From positions 22,045,660-22,109,659 of the forward strand of contig CM063285.1 of assembly GCA_032173965.1 (NCBI GenBank): 64,000 bases of DNA, written 5' to 3'. How positions within the stretch are numbered: the first letter of the stretch is position 1; each line of letters starts with the position of its first letter. The position numbers and the translations under genes are program-made. The notes below the pieces were generated by a model that was not told the origin of the DNA, did no database searches, and worked only from the letters and a program-made list of their open reading frames with translations. Below, piece after piece: positions 37,546-52,300 of this stretch. The stretch is from Sitta carolinensis (taxonomy: Eukaryota; Chordata; Aves; Passeriformes; Sittidae).

Positions 37546-40500
37546 AATCTAAAACAATTTCTCTATTGTTCTCTATTTCTTCAATGTGATTTTTAAGTTG
37601 TTTGTCTCATGTATGTGCAGACCATATCGTGTTTTTGACTTTGGTATTATCTGAGTATTTTAGCTTATTTTTGACCTTGCTACTATCTGCTTTTAGTAGA
37701 CAACTCTATCTAAAAATGTGAAATAATATATTTTATTATTATGTTTTCAATTATGTCTATGAAATACTAAGCTTTTATCTGGATTTCTAAGACACTGACC
37801 TTCTTCAGCTACTCAGGCAACTTCTTATTAAAAGCACTTAGAAAACCAAAGGATTTATTTTTATTTTACTATGGTTTCATATATTTTAGTTTCTCTGAAA
37901 GTTTTAACTCAAATAACACATTCCTTTCTCCCTCTGAAGAGATCAGAGGGGGTCTAACTTCCTGGTTTCCAACAGAGGTGTCCAGAGGCTTGCTGAGGGA
38001 AGGGTCTGTAAGGGATGAAAAGACCTGAAGGAGAAGACAGGCTGTCACAAGTTGCTCTGCCTTTAATGATATTGTGGTCCTGGAATACACACAGAAATAC
38101 TTCTGTTTCTGCATGCATCTGTAGGATGGGCTCGGGGAGCCAGCAGGACCTGGAACTGGGATTTGTTAATCTTTGCTCTGGAGGGCTGATGGTTTTGGTC
38201 ACTTCAGTTTCCAAGACTTCCCTTCACTCCCCTGGGGTTGAAGGAGAGAGACCTTCTGCCAACAGAGCCTCCACAAGCCATACCATCTGTTGAGAGCCAA
38301 GACTGCTTTAGGGCCACCTAGAAAAAGTTTGGGCTGTTAGCTGTTTCTAGAGTTGAGTAGAATGAGTTTTAAGAGACTCTCCGTAATATCCTGTAAATGG
38401 TTCTTAACTATCTTGAATGGAAAGAATTAAAGCACTAAGGTAAAAACATTTGCTGTGGTTTAGTTACCAGTTGTAGAGATGAAGAATTAAGGGGAAGGAG
38501 AAAACTTTCTTTCACAAAAAATATGTGTAGGCCTTTTTCTTTTTTTCCCCTGTCATTTAGAAATTAGTGTATTAAAATTAGTAGATGTATATTTTTTCTA
38601 GGGGCTCACTGAGCTAAAAGCACTAATCATCCAGATGTCTACTGCCACCAAAAAGCCAGGTCTTTTTTCTGAAAAGCCATAATCCCAGAAGTATTCATGT
38701 GACAGAGAAATGGTAAAAAGTAATGGAGAGACTCTATACATTTGGATTTCTTCATAGTGGGACCTCATTTGATGACTATTAAGGAGGCTAAATGAAAACT
38801 AAAGTATATATGAATTAAGAATGTTACATGCCTTGCAATATGAATTACAGTATCATAAATGCTTTAAAGATGTGAAATAATTTTTATTTCACTGATACTA
38901 AGATACTGACATAACAGCCCTAAAAGAAAGGCAGGAGGCATAAAGTAAGCAAATGACTTTCTTTGATTATAGCAATATCAATCCTAGCTGTCTTCAGAAT
39001 AAAAGTTAAAAATTTTCCTTGTGTTGTTAAATTTTTTTCCAAAGCATACAGGAAGGCTGGAAGGCTTTGAACTTTGAAAGATACTTGTGTTTGGAAGCTA
39101 TAAACTCAGTGGAGTTGATCATGGCATGTGCTACCTACCTTATAAAGAGATCTCAGATGGAATTTGGTTCTCGATAACAAATCGCAATTGGAAGAAATTG
39201 TGAGAGCTGAAGAAATTCAGACTCAAAAGAACGTGCAGGTTATCAATGGTAATATTTTTTTTATCAACTTACCTAGAAAAGTATTGTGCTATCAATAACA
39301 TCTTGGATCAGTGGGGTAAAAGAGTACAACTCAGGAGTGCTATAACTCAAAACAGGATTGAAGACTGTAGATCTCATTTGATTATTGTTTTCTGTATAGC
39401 ATGTGAAGTGCAGGTTAGATGAGATGGTTTTCATTCTCCTCTTTAGCTTTAACATTTCTGACTTTATAAAAGGTGGCCAGACTGGAGTGTGAGTGTTTCC
39501 CTTTGTTTGCACAACAGGGACCAAGCAATGAGGTGAGCTCCGGTGCACACATCCATCTTTATAACCCCAAATACTTCCTGTAGGATCCACTTCTGTGGAA
39601 AAGAGCATGATTTCTTGGGATGTATCCATCCTGCAGAGGGACAAAAAGGTGGAGGCGTGCCAAACAAATCTGGAATACTGTCTAGCTGTGAAAGGGAATA
39701 ATTTTACTAGGATTTAGACAGAGAACTAATTCATGTAGCCACTAATAGTCAACAGATGGTAATTACTACTGGCTACTAAAAGCTAGGTCAGATTTGAGAT
39801 CAATGACCCAGAACTAAAGTGCTCCATATGCCATCACTGTGCTGTCTGGTATGCTCACTAGTTGTGACCCTCCCACTGAAATAAGGCCTTTCCCTTCAAG
39901 CAGGAAACTTTAATGTTCTCAGTGAGATGAAACAACTGCCTTGACATTTCTGCTTCAGTGTTGGTTTTAGCTCTCGCTACGTGCTGTTTATAACACTTTA
40001 GTTTTAACCTTGGGGTGACCAGGGAAAACAAGACACTGTGAAAGAGAGGAAGTCATGGAAATGTTAAAGATCATCTTAGAAGAGGATGTCTCCCTAAATC
40101 CCTGTCAGCCCATGAACTAGAAATTAGGTTAGAGTTTTTTCTTTCTCACTGTGCCCTTCAAGGTCTTTTCCAAGGCCTCAGGTATTTACCAATTGTTAGC
40201 TGATATCAGTCATCTTGTGTGGTGCATTTAATTACACATCTTTCAGTTAATTTAGACTGAAACTGTCTGGATTTAATCAGTTAGGTATAGCCTGACAAAA
40301 ATCTAGCTGGGAGTTGTTCATCAGGCACATAGAGATGAGTGAAACAGCTTGCTGTGTCTGGAAAAATACGAGTATTGCTTACTATTAGGACATGCAGGAC
40401 ACACAGCAAATTTATATACTCAGTCATTTATACGTTCTTCATCACTACAGCACCTTGTGTTTTATATGTGTACATAAAAACTCACAGTGTTCTCAGGCAT

Positions 40501-43500
40501 TAATTTTCTGCAGATTAAGAGTTTGAAGAAGTTGCCATGTAGTAAGGATTGAAATGTTGCTACTTCAAGTGACAATTAATAGGGATGGAAGTGTTCTGCG
40601 TGTAGGAGATGAACCATGACTCCCCTTTTTTGAAGTTTCATGTCTAACAAAACACAGTTTCTGCTGCCTACTGTAACAGCCACAAGGTTTTTAGAAATCC
40701 TGACCTAGGCTTAACAGTCACTATTAATTACACTACAGTACCAAAGTCATACATTTATTAATGCGTGGGTCCTTTTCAGTCTTCTCAGGAAATGACCCTG
40801 AACACTTATCATATTTATGATATGCCATATACATGATTAAGAATTTCCTGAAAGGAAATTTACTTAGAATCAGATCTGCAGAATGTGGACTTTCTGAAAA
40901 ACATGTATTGAACCTTTTACATAATTTTGTTCCTTCTAACTATTTTTGTTTAGCAAACACCTGAAAATGCATAAGGTGTCGTCAGGACATTGCTTCTTTC
41001 TTTGACTGCTGCAGGGTAAGCACTCCCATTTTCATTATTATGGCCCATGTCATTATTGTATAAATCTCAGCCTCTTGAAGAAAAACTTGTTAGTAATTGC
41101 ATAACAACAGTGATGTTGTATTTTATAGTTATAATTTATTATATGTAAAGTCCTGTAGCTATGTGTTAATGCTTCCCTGTGTCTATGTGGCAGTTAAATA
41201 GATAATGTGAAACTTATTTTCTTTTTCCCTTAAGAACATCATAAAATATCATCCAAAAGACCAAAGCACCATAATGCTGTATCAGCAGGTCTTATTTCAA
41301 AAATTAAACAAAGGAAACAAAACTCTTGTAACACCAAATCATTTTTAGATAATGCTAACACATGAAATACAGCAAGAAAACTGCAAAATCTGCAGTTTTA
41401 TATATGAGGAAGTCATTAATAGGATAATAAGACACAGAAGTGTTAGGAAAAAGAAGAATTAAAAAAGAAAATAAAGAAAAGCCACCAAAATATTTTTATA
41501 ATTTAATAACTCTAATTGTAAGAAGATGCATAAGTAAAATGTCCAGAAAAGTACCATAAAGACATATCGGATGATACACAAACCAGAAAACTCAAAGGTA
41601 CTTGTGACTGTCTAACTAAAGTGTGGAAATTCCATCTTTTTCTCTTGACTACCACTGCAAGGCATGCACTACATTAATTCCCCTTAACTTATTTTTTTCC
41701 ACAATAAAAAATATTACCAACCTGTACTCATTAGCAAAAAAATTAGAGTTGTAGACTAAAGGATGTATAATTAAATGTTTCTTGGCTGAACAGTTTATGT
41801 ATTTTCAAGTGGTTTTAGTTGATACTTAAAACATGGAGAAGGTCTGTGCTTGTCACACTGCTGTGACATTTTGTCCATCTGTTCAGTGGTAAAATATCTA
41901 GGATAAAACCCTTGTCCCACTGGCATCAAATAGATACACTTTTGAGAAAAAAACTAAGGTTTGCTTCTCTTCTCATTTGAAAGCTCCCTTTTTTTATAAT
42001 TTTAGATACTTAGGAATCTCGAGCCTTCTGTATTAAACATGAAAAGATCTTGCTGGGTTTTCTTTTGTTGAAGGAAAGAAACTCTTGAATAAGACAGATT
42101 CATATGTCTGATTATAATTCTTTATTGCAGCTTATCACAAGTACTCTGAATACACCATCCCAGAAACTGCTCAGACAATATAATTGCATATGTGTTTTTG
42201 TGTAAGGTTGGAGGTCGTTGAGATGCAGGTCACATTTTTAGCAGGACTATTTGCACCTTTCTTCTGTTAGAATACTTCTGTTGAAGTATTATTCCCATCA
42301 ATCATTAACCAACTCCAGTTTTCACAGCAGTAAGTTCTCCTCCTGCTATCTGTGGCATTACTTAGTATCTTGTTATTAGGAATCTTGTGGCTGATGTCTC
42401 AAGCAAGGCAATTGTCAACAGTTACCACGAGCCCGAAAAACTTAAGAGCAGTAAAATAAAGGGTTTGATTCTTTGAAGGAAATTGAAACATACAGTCACT
42501 CAGGAAAGAATAGAGTAATTAGAAAATGTTAAAAAACCCTCCACCACCCAACCCCACACATATGTCACTTCAAATGACACACAAAAGATGTTATTAGAAT
42601 CCTTTGCCTTTTCTGCCTTTTTTTTTGCCTTTTCTTTTACTTTTTCTACAACCGACATTTTAAATAACATTAAATCAATTAGTAAGAATGTCAAAGTAAT
42701 CATTTTTTATCTATGCATACCAAACATCAACTGAATCACAAAAGACTTGGCTGTCAATCAGCACAGCTTAAAACACTAATGGATATTGTACTGCATAGCA
42801 TAATCTTCATGAGCTGCAGCTGGGTCTTGTGCATGGGCACAAATTGATGGTTAAGTTAATGTTAGATTTCCAGTCTTACACTGATGACTTAATTCCTCAT
42901 GCAGACTGAGGGATAATTATTGTTTTGCATGTCAGCTCATTCCAAAGCTGCCCTGAATTCTGTGACTGGACGAAACAGAGGGAGAAAAAGGAGAGGGGGG
43001 GTGGTGTGTGCTGTGGCTTCTCTGAAACTGCAAAGGTGCTGAGTTGAAATTGGGCATCCACAATGGAAAAAATATGAACAGAGAATAATTAAAGATGGCA
43101 TTTTGGGGTTACAACTGTAGAGTGTCTGTTCTAACCAAAATAAAATTAAATTAAAGCTGAAAGAAACAGCTGCACATTAAGCCCTATTTAATATTGATGC
43201 TAACTGAAGTATGGATTTGAGTGAGTCCTTCCTCAAGGTCCTTGCCTTGTTTCACTGCCTTATTGTATAATAAAAAGGATTTCTACTTAAAAAAACGTAG
43301 TGATCACTCATGTGTATGTCCTCACTGCACTTCGAGAAGGAAAAAATCTTTTTCCCATTGTAAGGCTCTTTCAATGATGCCAAAATAGTAAGAAAGGCTC
43401 CATCAAAATTTAAAGTTTAGTCCCCATGGGCAAAATACCTGCTGTTTTTAAGTGGGGGAATGAATCTCTGTAGTTAGATCTGATACTTTAAAAGTAAAAA

Positions 43501-46500
43501 TTTATGTTGAAAATCCTTTTATAACCAAAGCTGTTTTCTCAGACATATTAATTTGCTCCACATATATTAGCTTGTATATAGAGACTTTATTCGTTTTCAT
43601 TTAGTTAGTTAATGCACTTAGATGGAGAAGGACCTTGTCCTGACAGCTTTTCATATTGGAAATCTGATATTCAGGTTGTTAACAAGAAGTATCTTGTCCG
43701 GTAGTTACTTGGTACTGAGTGGTACATATTTAAATCAGAAGATGTTGCTTTGCAGAGATCCGCATGTACTCCCTAAAAGAAATAAAGCAGAAAGTATGTT
43801 GTGCTGAAAATAATAAGAGAACCTTTCTCCTTAGTGCAACAATAGGAGAGGAACTTTTAATTTAGATTTATTGATGCTGGTGTTTTTGTTGGTATTTTCT
43901 ATGGCTTTCCCATCCTCCCCATGTTGGTCATCTGGCAAGACAGTTCTTTTCACAGCACAGTTGAAGGTCTGACTTGCATTACTCTTTTATTAGATTAGTT
44001 GTCTTTGGAATGATGATGAAGAAACACTTTATTTTACCTGCTGTAACAGTTGTGCTTAGAGTAACATTGTGTTTTCTAACCTAGTCTCTTGATCAGCCAC
44101 ACAACCCATGGTTTGCTGTTACATCAGGGAAAGGTGATTGACTGCATAAATCTGATCTTCTTCAGATGAAAATGTGCTTGAAGTCCTGCAAATGCAGGAC
44201 ACCAAATTACCAAGTGTTCAATCTGCAGCATCAGCCACAGCCCAAAGGTGTGTAGCTGAAATGGCCATTAGCACCATCTCTGTTGCTCTTCAGATCCAGT
44301 CCTGATGAGCTGCAGCTCCTGTTAATTTGACATGGCTGTTGATGGAGTGTCAGCAGCTTATGCAGACCAGATAGAGTTGCCAAGTGAGAGACAGAAAGAT
44401 ACCCTTGATCAGTGAACTGCTGATGAACTATCTGATATCACAAGGTGGCTGAAAAAGTCATGGCAATGTGCAGTTTTTTTTTCTCACACTATCAAAAGGA
44501 ATGATAGCGAACAATAATTTCAAATTTATCTTAAACATTTTTCAGTTAAACTAGTGGAAGTCATAATGACAATGTTTTGATTGACATTAATGACAGGGTG
44601 TGGCCTTTGGATATTTTCATGAAAGTCAAGTAGATTTTGGATTAAGGCTAAGAAATAATGCCCTTGAAACTGCTTCTGGACAACTGTCAGTCACATCCTT
44701 CCCTGTTCAACATGACTGTGAAATCACTGTGATGATTATTAAGGATGACATTGGCTGAATTTGCTAGGAGAGTAAGACAGCATTTGGATTAAAATAAACT
44801 CTGAGGGTTAACTGCCTTAGGCTCTACCCAAAGTACATTTCAGTACATTTGGTACATTGGAAAAAGGAAAATCAGAACAGATTTGTATTAGTTCCTATGA
44901 TTAAGAAAATTAACATATTATGGTGGTATGGGTACAGAGCATACACATCACCACATGCCTGGCTATAGACAGAGTAGTACATGAGTATATCTTACCATTC
45001 ACAGCTGGTGAAAACAGTACAAGTTTCCTATACTAATTAGTTTTCTGGCAAATATTTCTGTACTGGTTCAGCAGAAGAATATACCTACCTACAGAGAGAA
45101 TAGCCTGTCTCTAAGGTTCACTGACCAATTTTTCTACCTAATCCTTCTGCCTCCTATACCTGTGCAATGCCAGTACTAACACTTAATGATTTTTTTTTTT
45201 TAAAGAAGGAAATGTCATTGATGGATATTAAATTATTCAGTGCTACTGTGCCACAAAATACATTTTTAAAACAAATTTCTAAAATTTTCTAGCTTTGAGA
45301 GAAATTGCTTTCCGCTTTGTGTTTTATTTTCCAAGATATCTAGATTTACATATATTTAAAGACCTATTGAAACAATAAAAATTCTCAGTTATGGAACTAA
45401 GGGTAGTCTCCTGACAATAGAGGCTGGTAGGCTAGCACCTACTTTCACTGTGCAAATCCATTTATTTTACACAGTAAATGGAATCTTGGTCCTCTCTGCT
45501 TGTCTGACTATCTCATATTGTTATGAAAAGGAGTGTTTATAAGCATTTCCTCAGACATTTTAGGGAAAATAATCTGGGTTAAAATAAACTAATTTAAATT
45601 GTGAAGACTAGTCCAGCTGATTTTGACAGAGCAAATCCAAAACTGTTACAGTGTAGGGATGGAATCTTCAACAGTAGACAATTACTAGAGATGCCAATAA
45701 TTAATATTATTACTGGGAATCATGGGGGATTTATATAGTAAGTAAAAATTTCAATATTAGTAGGAAATATTTAGCAAAAGCTTTGGTTTGTGCCATACCA
45801 CTATTCTTTTATTATTTGTATTTTATTATTTTCTAACTCAGCTCTGAGGGTGATTAGACTAAGGGATATTTATTCTCATTGAAGGTGATCAAAATGTCCT
45901 AGTCCTCATGTTTCCTTTTCAGTCATCTTCCATTGAAAAAATGATTTTTCTAAAGTGAATGTGTTTGCTGTTTGTAAAGAGTTTTAGAATCCTTCAGACA
46001 TCTGATGTTTTACAGAGCTCTCCATTCACACACACCTTAAAAGAGGTGTTGTGGTTTAGGTACAGCTTCCATGTTAGAGAAAGGAATCCAGGCGTATATC
46101 TCCACTTTAATGAGAGAAAGTGGGCTTTGCTATATAGGACAGTTAAGACCCTTGGAAATCTATCATAAGCCCTTTCAACTTCTTCAGCCTCAAGCTGCCA
46201 TTTTGCAGGTAAATGTACTTCAAAGGGACAATGAGGTCAAACAAGTGCTAGAAGCTAAAAATTCCTCAGATGTGCTTCTGCTGCTACTTGCAATTTGCTG
46301 CGTGAAATTCAGTGAGTTGTTCGCCTGTGCTTGAAATTATTCATCCTTACCACAGAGATAAGAAAACATGCAACTTCCAGCTGATGGAAATATTCCAAGA
46401 CTTAATTAATTGTGTAGTCCTTTCATGAGAAAAATTGCCTATGCATAAAACTCTAAGACCCTATCCCACCTGGAATTAGTCAGAGACACATACAGGAATA

Positions 46501-49136
46501 CTTTCAAAGTAAATCAAACTAAGATTAAAATGCTTCTATTCCAAATAACTAAGCTTTGGACTATTTTTATGTACAGGCAAGCAATATAAACATCAGTGTC
46601 CCATATTCTATTATTATAAAGTGAGCTGCAATCAACTATTTATATTCAGAAACAGGCATTGAACTATAATATTGTAAAATCATATTAAGGGTGTTCAATG
46701 AGATTCCTGGAATTATACATGTGTGAGCTAAGCAGAATTCAGGTTTTTTTCCAAAATGTTACTAAGCAGCAAATGAAGGGTCCTCTGGACATTTGTGTGT
46801 GTAACATGCTTATATACACTGTGCTTTGATTACTAAATATTTTAAACAAAACACTGTTAGTCTGTCTTTATGCATCTCTTTCAAAGTCCTTTCCTGAGAA
46901 AGAGGTGCCAGCAGACTAACTATAACATTTCCCTCATTAAATTATCCAAACCAAAGTCAGTAGTTACATAGTATTCAGATTTCCTTCCTCTCCCTGCATT
47001 TTAGAATAGTAATAAATTTTCGTAAGTGGTACAATACATAAGGTATGGTCTGCCACTGTTGGTCTCCTAAAAGCCTTTTCTGTGATAAATTGAACATTGT
47101 ACCATATCTCAGTACAGTCAATCTGTTTCACAATCAGCAATGGTTAAGTTTATCATTTATCTATTTTTTGCCATGGTGCTTTAGGTTCTAAGATATTCTG
47201 TGATTCTTTGTTAACATTAGTGAAAAGTATATTGAGCATCAATTCAATTGAACTCTTTCCAATATGCATGTTTTGAGACATTGTACTTTCAAATTTGGAA
47301 GTTCCCACAGCATGTCACACATTTTCTGCTCCTGCCCCCTTCCACTTTTAGAAAACCTCTTTTAGAAAGCAGCCATTTACCTGGAGTTTTAAACATATGA
47401 AAAAAAGACTTGCAAGGCTTTTTTTCTAGCAACAAAGTTAATTTATTTTTAAAGTAGTATTGTCCTAGGACAGTGTTCTGAAACAGTTTGGGAATGGGGG
47501 GGAAATACTTTTTTTTCCCTGACTGATTTGAACCCTGAGCTTTGAAATGCAAATCTGATTTAATATTTTAGGTGGTAGAAGCAAATTTGGGTTGTTTACA
47601 GTTTTTGTTGCATGTGGAAACTTTCATGATGAGCCAGCTAATGATGGTATTTAGATGTAGAAGCACAGCATGGATGAAATTGGGCTCCAGGGCAAGGAAT
47701 GAAATGTTGTAATCTGTTCAAGAGGGCTTGATGCTGATCTTCTGCCACCTTCATAATCTGGCAGTTGGCTCTGGCCTGTAAGCCCCAGAGAGGAGTGGTA
47801 CCACGTATGACAGGACTCATTTCTGTAGGTTAGTGTGAAGGGGAGGGAGAGGTGTAAGATGCACTTGAGCATGTTTTTCTCTCTGAAAGACTTTCTTCAA
47901 AATTTAAAAGGCAGAAGGAAATCTTTAGCTGGTATGAATTATTATGGCTACAATGTCTGTTCTCTGATTAGAATTTAGCGATTGCAGCGAACATTGGGTT
48001 GCCACAGAACAAAGAACAAGAGTGGTGCAAGAACACAAATGACAGGGAGAAAACAGAAAATCCTTCTCAGAAAATAGCTGCAGACTCCTTTGTGACACAA
48101 CATATATACTCAGACCAGTTTTATGTACTGTATTTTTGAGTCACTTACAATTTTTCTCTGCATGAACCTAGAGTCAGCCCCTTGGTTCTTGGTGCTTCTA
48201 GCAATTATGTTGTCTTTTACAGCAACAAGAATTTGCAATCATTATCAGATTAAATAATTAGCATTCTCTTCCTCAGAGAGTTTATATTTGCTTTTGATGT
48301 CAAGACAAAGACTGTCATGGATCCATGATGTCTTTACAAAGACTCTAGTGGAGGCTTTGAATGTCAGTATACTACAGTGGGTGGGACTATAAAGGATGTA
48401 CAACACAGAGCTTTGATTGTTTTAGCTAATCTAAGGATGAATTGATAGTAATATATTGCAGTAACATTGTATGTTTTATCCTTTCTATCATTGCTGTGTG
48501 GAAAAGGTAGTAGTCAGTATCTCCTAAGTATGTAAAAGTACAGCAAGGTTCAATCTCAGCAATAAAGTTGGATTGTCCAATTGCAGCACTTGCAAATGAC
48601 AGTGTCGGCTGTGTATCATAAAGAGGACTGTTCTTTTGGGAATGTGAGCAGAAAGCAGTAGCTCTGACAGTTTTGTTCATTAGCATTTGCCTGTGGGTAG
48701 TGATCAAAAGTGACTAACATGCCAGAATGGATATTTTCTGCACCAATTTTTTGGTTTTTAGCACTTCGGGCATTTCAGAATATTACTTCAAATGTCCTGA
48801 AAACTGGATTTCTGTTGCACTAAAGTGAATTCAGTGGTGCAGATGCTGAGGGGGTAAATACATATATCTTCATGGTTGCTCTGAAGCTGATGATAACATG
48901 CTATAAAGTTGAAGATAACAGATAATATTTCCAAGGGACTGTCAGCCTTGAATAAGCAGAACAAGGTATGCCCCAATCTCCTTACCTTCTAGCTAACATT
49001 TCTGCAGTGAAGAACTTCACCATACAGAAATTGCTGTCTGGGAAATTTGGATCTACAAGGTATCAGGGAAAGGAAATAAAAATCCTTCATTATCTCCTCT
49101 CTTCCTCTCTCTACATCAGAAAATACAAACAAAGCT
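37546..49136. other. Intergenic, no recognised gene
   Basis: About 11.6 kb of AT-rich DNA. The longest open frame of the whole window is here (39273-39644, minus, 123 codons), with no recognisable domain. The opposing open frames around 37869-38293 overlap on both strands and look like chance. A G-rich stretch occurs near 42990-43010. I identified no named repeat with confidence. Confidence 0.55.
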
Positions 49137-49309
49137 CGAATAAAGAAAGAAAGAGAAAGATAGATAGATGAAAAAAAGATAGATGAAAGAAGGAAAGAAG
49201 GAAAGAAATAAAGAGAGAGAAAAAGAAAGGAAGAAAGAAAAGAAAGGAAAAAGAAAAGAAAGGAAGGAAAGAAAGAAAGAAAAAGAAAGAGAAAGAAAGA
49301 AAGAAAGAA
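49137..49309 (+). repeat. Polypurine tract, (GAAA)n/(GGAA)n with GATA units
   Basis: The + strand is almost pure A and G for about 173 bases. It begins with GAAA units, includes a GATAGATAGATG part at about 49160-49185, then mixed GGAAA/GAAA units and a regular GAAA end. It has the strand asymmetry of triplex-forming (H-DNA) sequence. The Ser/Phe/Leu-rich minus-strand open frames at 49111-49320 are products of this repeat, not genes. Confidence 0.95.
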
Positions 49310-52300
49310 TCACCACTCATTTCTTATGATTTCTTGGTATTGCTTCTTTTCCTACTCTTTATCCAGGTCTACAATAAAAAAAACAATATAAGGGTGTAAT
49401 GAAAATTAGGTATGGGGTTCCTGTCCTGACGTTAATCATTATAGGGTGCAGCCTAATTTCTCATTTTCACATCTTAGTGGTGCTGCCTACTCTGCTGATG
49501 TGGTGGTATAACAGTTATTCTCTTCTGCTTGGCTGAGGAGACCTTGCTGCAGAAAGCTGGCCACCCAAGGCATGCTTTAGGGTGGTGACACCTGTCTCTT
49601 TGTGCCAATTCTGCATATGAAAAGATATTGGCAGTGCCTGGTCAAAAAATATGTCATTCATCCTAACAAATCCAGCTGTATTTGTCATCATTTTGACAGA
49701 AAAGCTGAAATATTTGTCAAATGACAACTCAACATTGATGCCAATTAAAGAATGTTGAGAATATGATTGCAAATTTCAATTACTGTTTTGTCTTATAACG
49801 TTAAATCTTTTCGTTAAGTTACCAAGGACAAATTTTTCCAAAGAAATAAAACCTTTTGAAATGCAGGCATAATAATGCTAGGGTTCTTACTGTCATCCAG
49901 GGAGGTACCTGTGTAGATTTAAACAGCATAACACATAGTAGAGAAAAAGCTTTTCGCTGATAACCTCACTTGACCACTGCATCTTCACAATTGATCTTCA
50001 GTCTAGCTCTTGTGGGTTGATTAGAAGGAGCTGTTTCTCAGTTTTACATTGATTTATTCTGTCAGGAAAGAAAAAAATGTCTTCTTTCCCAGGAAGGTGA
50101 AATGAAACTTGGAGTATTTTGCTGTTCCCTTGTATTATAAAATGTGAATCACCATCATTTTGCTCAGCTATATTTTCTTTCTGAACAATTTGTTGCATTT
50201 TTTTTCTGTTCCTTTCAAATAGTTTTGAAAACTGCTTTCGTACCTAGAATATGAAGGATCACAGGCACAACTTTCCAAAGGTTTTTCTCTCTAGTGGTAT
50301 AAAGAAAATTCTTGCCACATTCTTTGTTGAATTGTATTTAGGAGTTATAAATGTAGACAGAATTATCTGTTTGAAAAATTGGCCAAATAGTCATGAGGTT
50401 TTATCATGAGTAATATTAATACTAACAGCAGGTTTTTTGGTTATTCATAGAAAACAGAAATTCAATATACTTGTCTGGTCAGCCACATTACAATAGTTCC
50501 AGACAACAAGTGTGCAGTCAGCTTCTCTTCTACATTTCCATTGATATGTAGGTTGTGTGAATATTAATGGGTGGAGGATTTTTGTTTCATATCTGCCATG
50601 ACTTCATGGGAGACACCTACAATCACAGAATTTAAGATTCAGCTTTTCGGAAGAAAATAATTGAGTTCCAATTTAATATTATTAATATTAATTATAATGT
50701 CTGTAATTTACCAGTATGGACCATCTGTGTTCACAAAATGAAACTCAGAATAGCAGTTAATTCATGACCAACACAGATTCTATTACAAAGATCTGTTGAC
50801 TATGTTGTTATAGTGAGATGTGGTTAATGAGTATAAATTACATTTTTGCTAAAATAAGAGAAATAGTATTTTCAGAATTATTAATTTCTCAATCTCAGTG
50901 AAAATCTTGGTAAATCACTTAATCAGAGAACAGCAGTTTCAACCATGACTGTTCTGGAAATAATCTGTAACTATGATGCACTATTTGTCTAGGCATAGGG
51001 AGATTCTTAGAAAATGTTATCATAGATATTCTGGGTATTAGATACCAATTTTCTATTATTAAGGCAGTAATTTTATGTCTGTCTCAAAATTTCTTTTCTG
51101 TATTGGTTTTCAGATATACATATATACAAGAATTTTATGAAATTAAAAAGGTGTGACGTAAAACTTCTGTGAAAAGTGCTTCAAAGATCTTTTACAGACT
51201 ATATTATCCTGGCATTTTTGTTGAGTATTTCATCACATCTCCTTTCAAACAAAGACTTCTGTTTTCAGTCTATAACCAATCAGTAAATAATGAAAAATAG
51301 AAATGAAACTTTGATAAGAAAGAGTTGTTGAGGGGTAAATTTGTTTTCAAATAGTATTTGTTGTTCTGTGAAAAGGGAAGGGAAGTTTTCAGCACTTCTA
51401 TTACCAGATTCCTCTTACTGCTCAAGTTGTGATCTGATTTTCCTGCTTTTTTCTGTGAGGCCAATCTGAGTGTGGTGGTTAAAGTTGCACAATTATTTAT
51501 TATTCTTCTAAGCAACAAGTTCCACACACTGCATATTGGTACTTCAAAAAAAATCTTCTATTCCTAGGCTTCTCTACCTTTCTGATGACTTTGGGTAAGA
51601 GGACTTCTAAGACTTCTTCCAGTGCTATTAGTAAACATGTAGAACCAGGTCTCAGATGTTTAGCAAGCTGCATTCTACCGCTTTGTCCAGGTACATTTTG
51701 GGCATAATGACAAGCCAGAGGTACTGTAATGAAATAAGGTAGCATAATAAAATAAATGGGTGAAGGTCCATAATATCTCACTACAAAGCTAAACACATTT
51801 TACCATGATAGTTCAGGTGCAGATTAGCAAATATTTGGCATAAATTTTCATACCTCTACCAAATTACATGCTAACCACCATTAACCAGTAGTATGCTTCA
51901 ACCTTTTCTTCGTGGTCAGACGTAAATCTGCAGTTTTGTATCTACATCAATATTTGTTTTTTCTTATTTCTATTATTTGAAACATTTCCTTGCACATTTT
52001 TCTATTCTTCATTTTGCATATGGGTATGTCAAAAACATACCAACTATTCAGCTTTTTTTAAGTACTCATTATTTTTCTGACAAGATGACATTGAATACTG
52101 ATATTTGTGTTGTTAACCTTAGAAAATAAGTGATGATCCTTTATTTCAGTATTTGTTCCAGACCTTTGCATCTTTACACCAGACCAGCTGTAATTTATTG
52201 GATCATATAATTTTAGTTGAAATACAGTAGGGGAAAATGAACATATTTACATGCCTTTTTTCAGATGACTATCTCAGCAATATACTCTCTTTATGTTATT

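Noticed and set aside
37869..38293. Overlapping 80-90 codon open frames on both strands
   Set aside because: Mutually antisense frames of similar length with no domain; at most one could be real and neither shows coding signs.
47170..47215. Possible CR1 3' terminus (AAGATATTCTGTGATTCTTTG)
   Set aside because: Only the terminal ATTCT-type words match. The sequence upstream shows none of the conserved CR1 3' region.
49111..49320. Ser/Phe/Leu-rich minus-strand open frames that look like membrane proteins
   Set aside because: They are translations of the polypurine repeat.
50621..50670. Possible reverse-strand CR1 end (ATCACAGAATTTAAGATTC)
   Set aside because: The match is limited to about a dozen bases, with no further CR1 similarity on either side.
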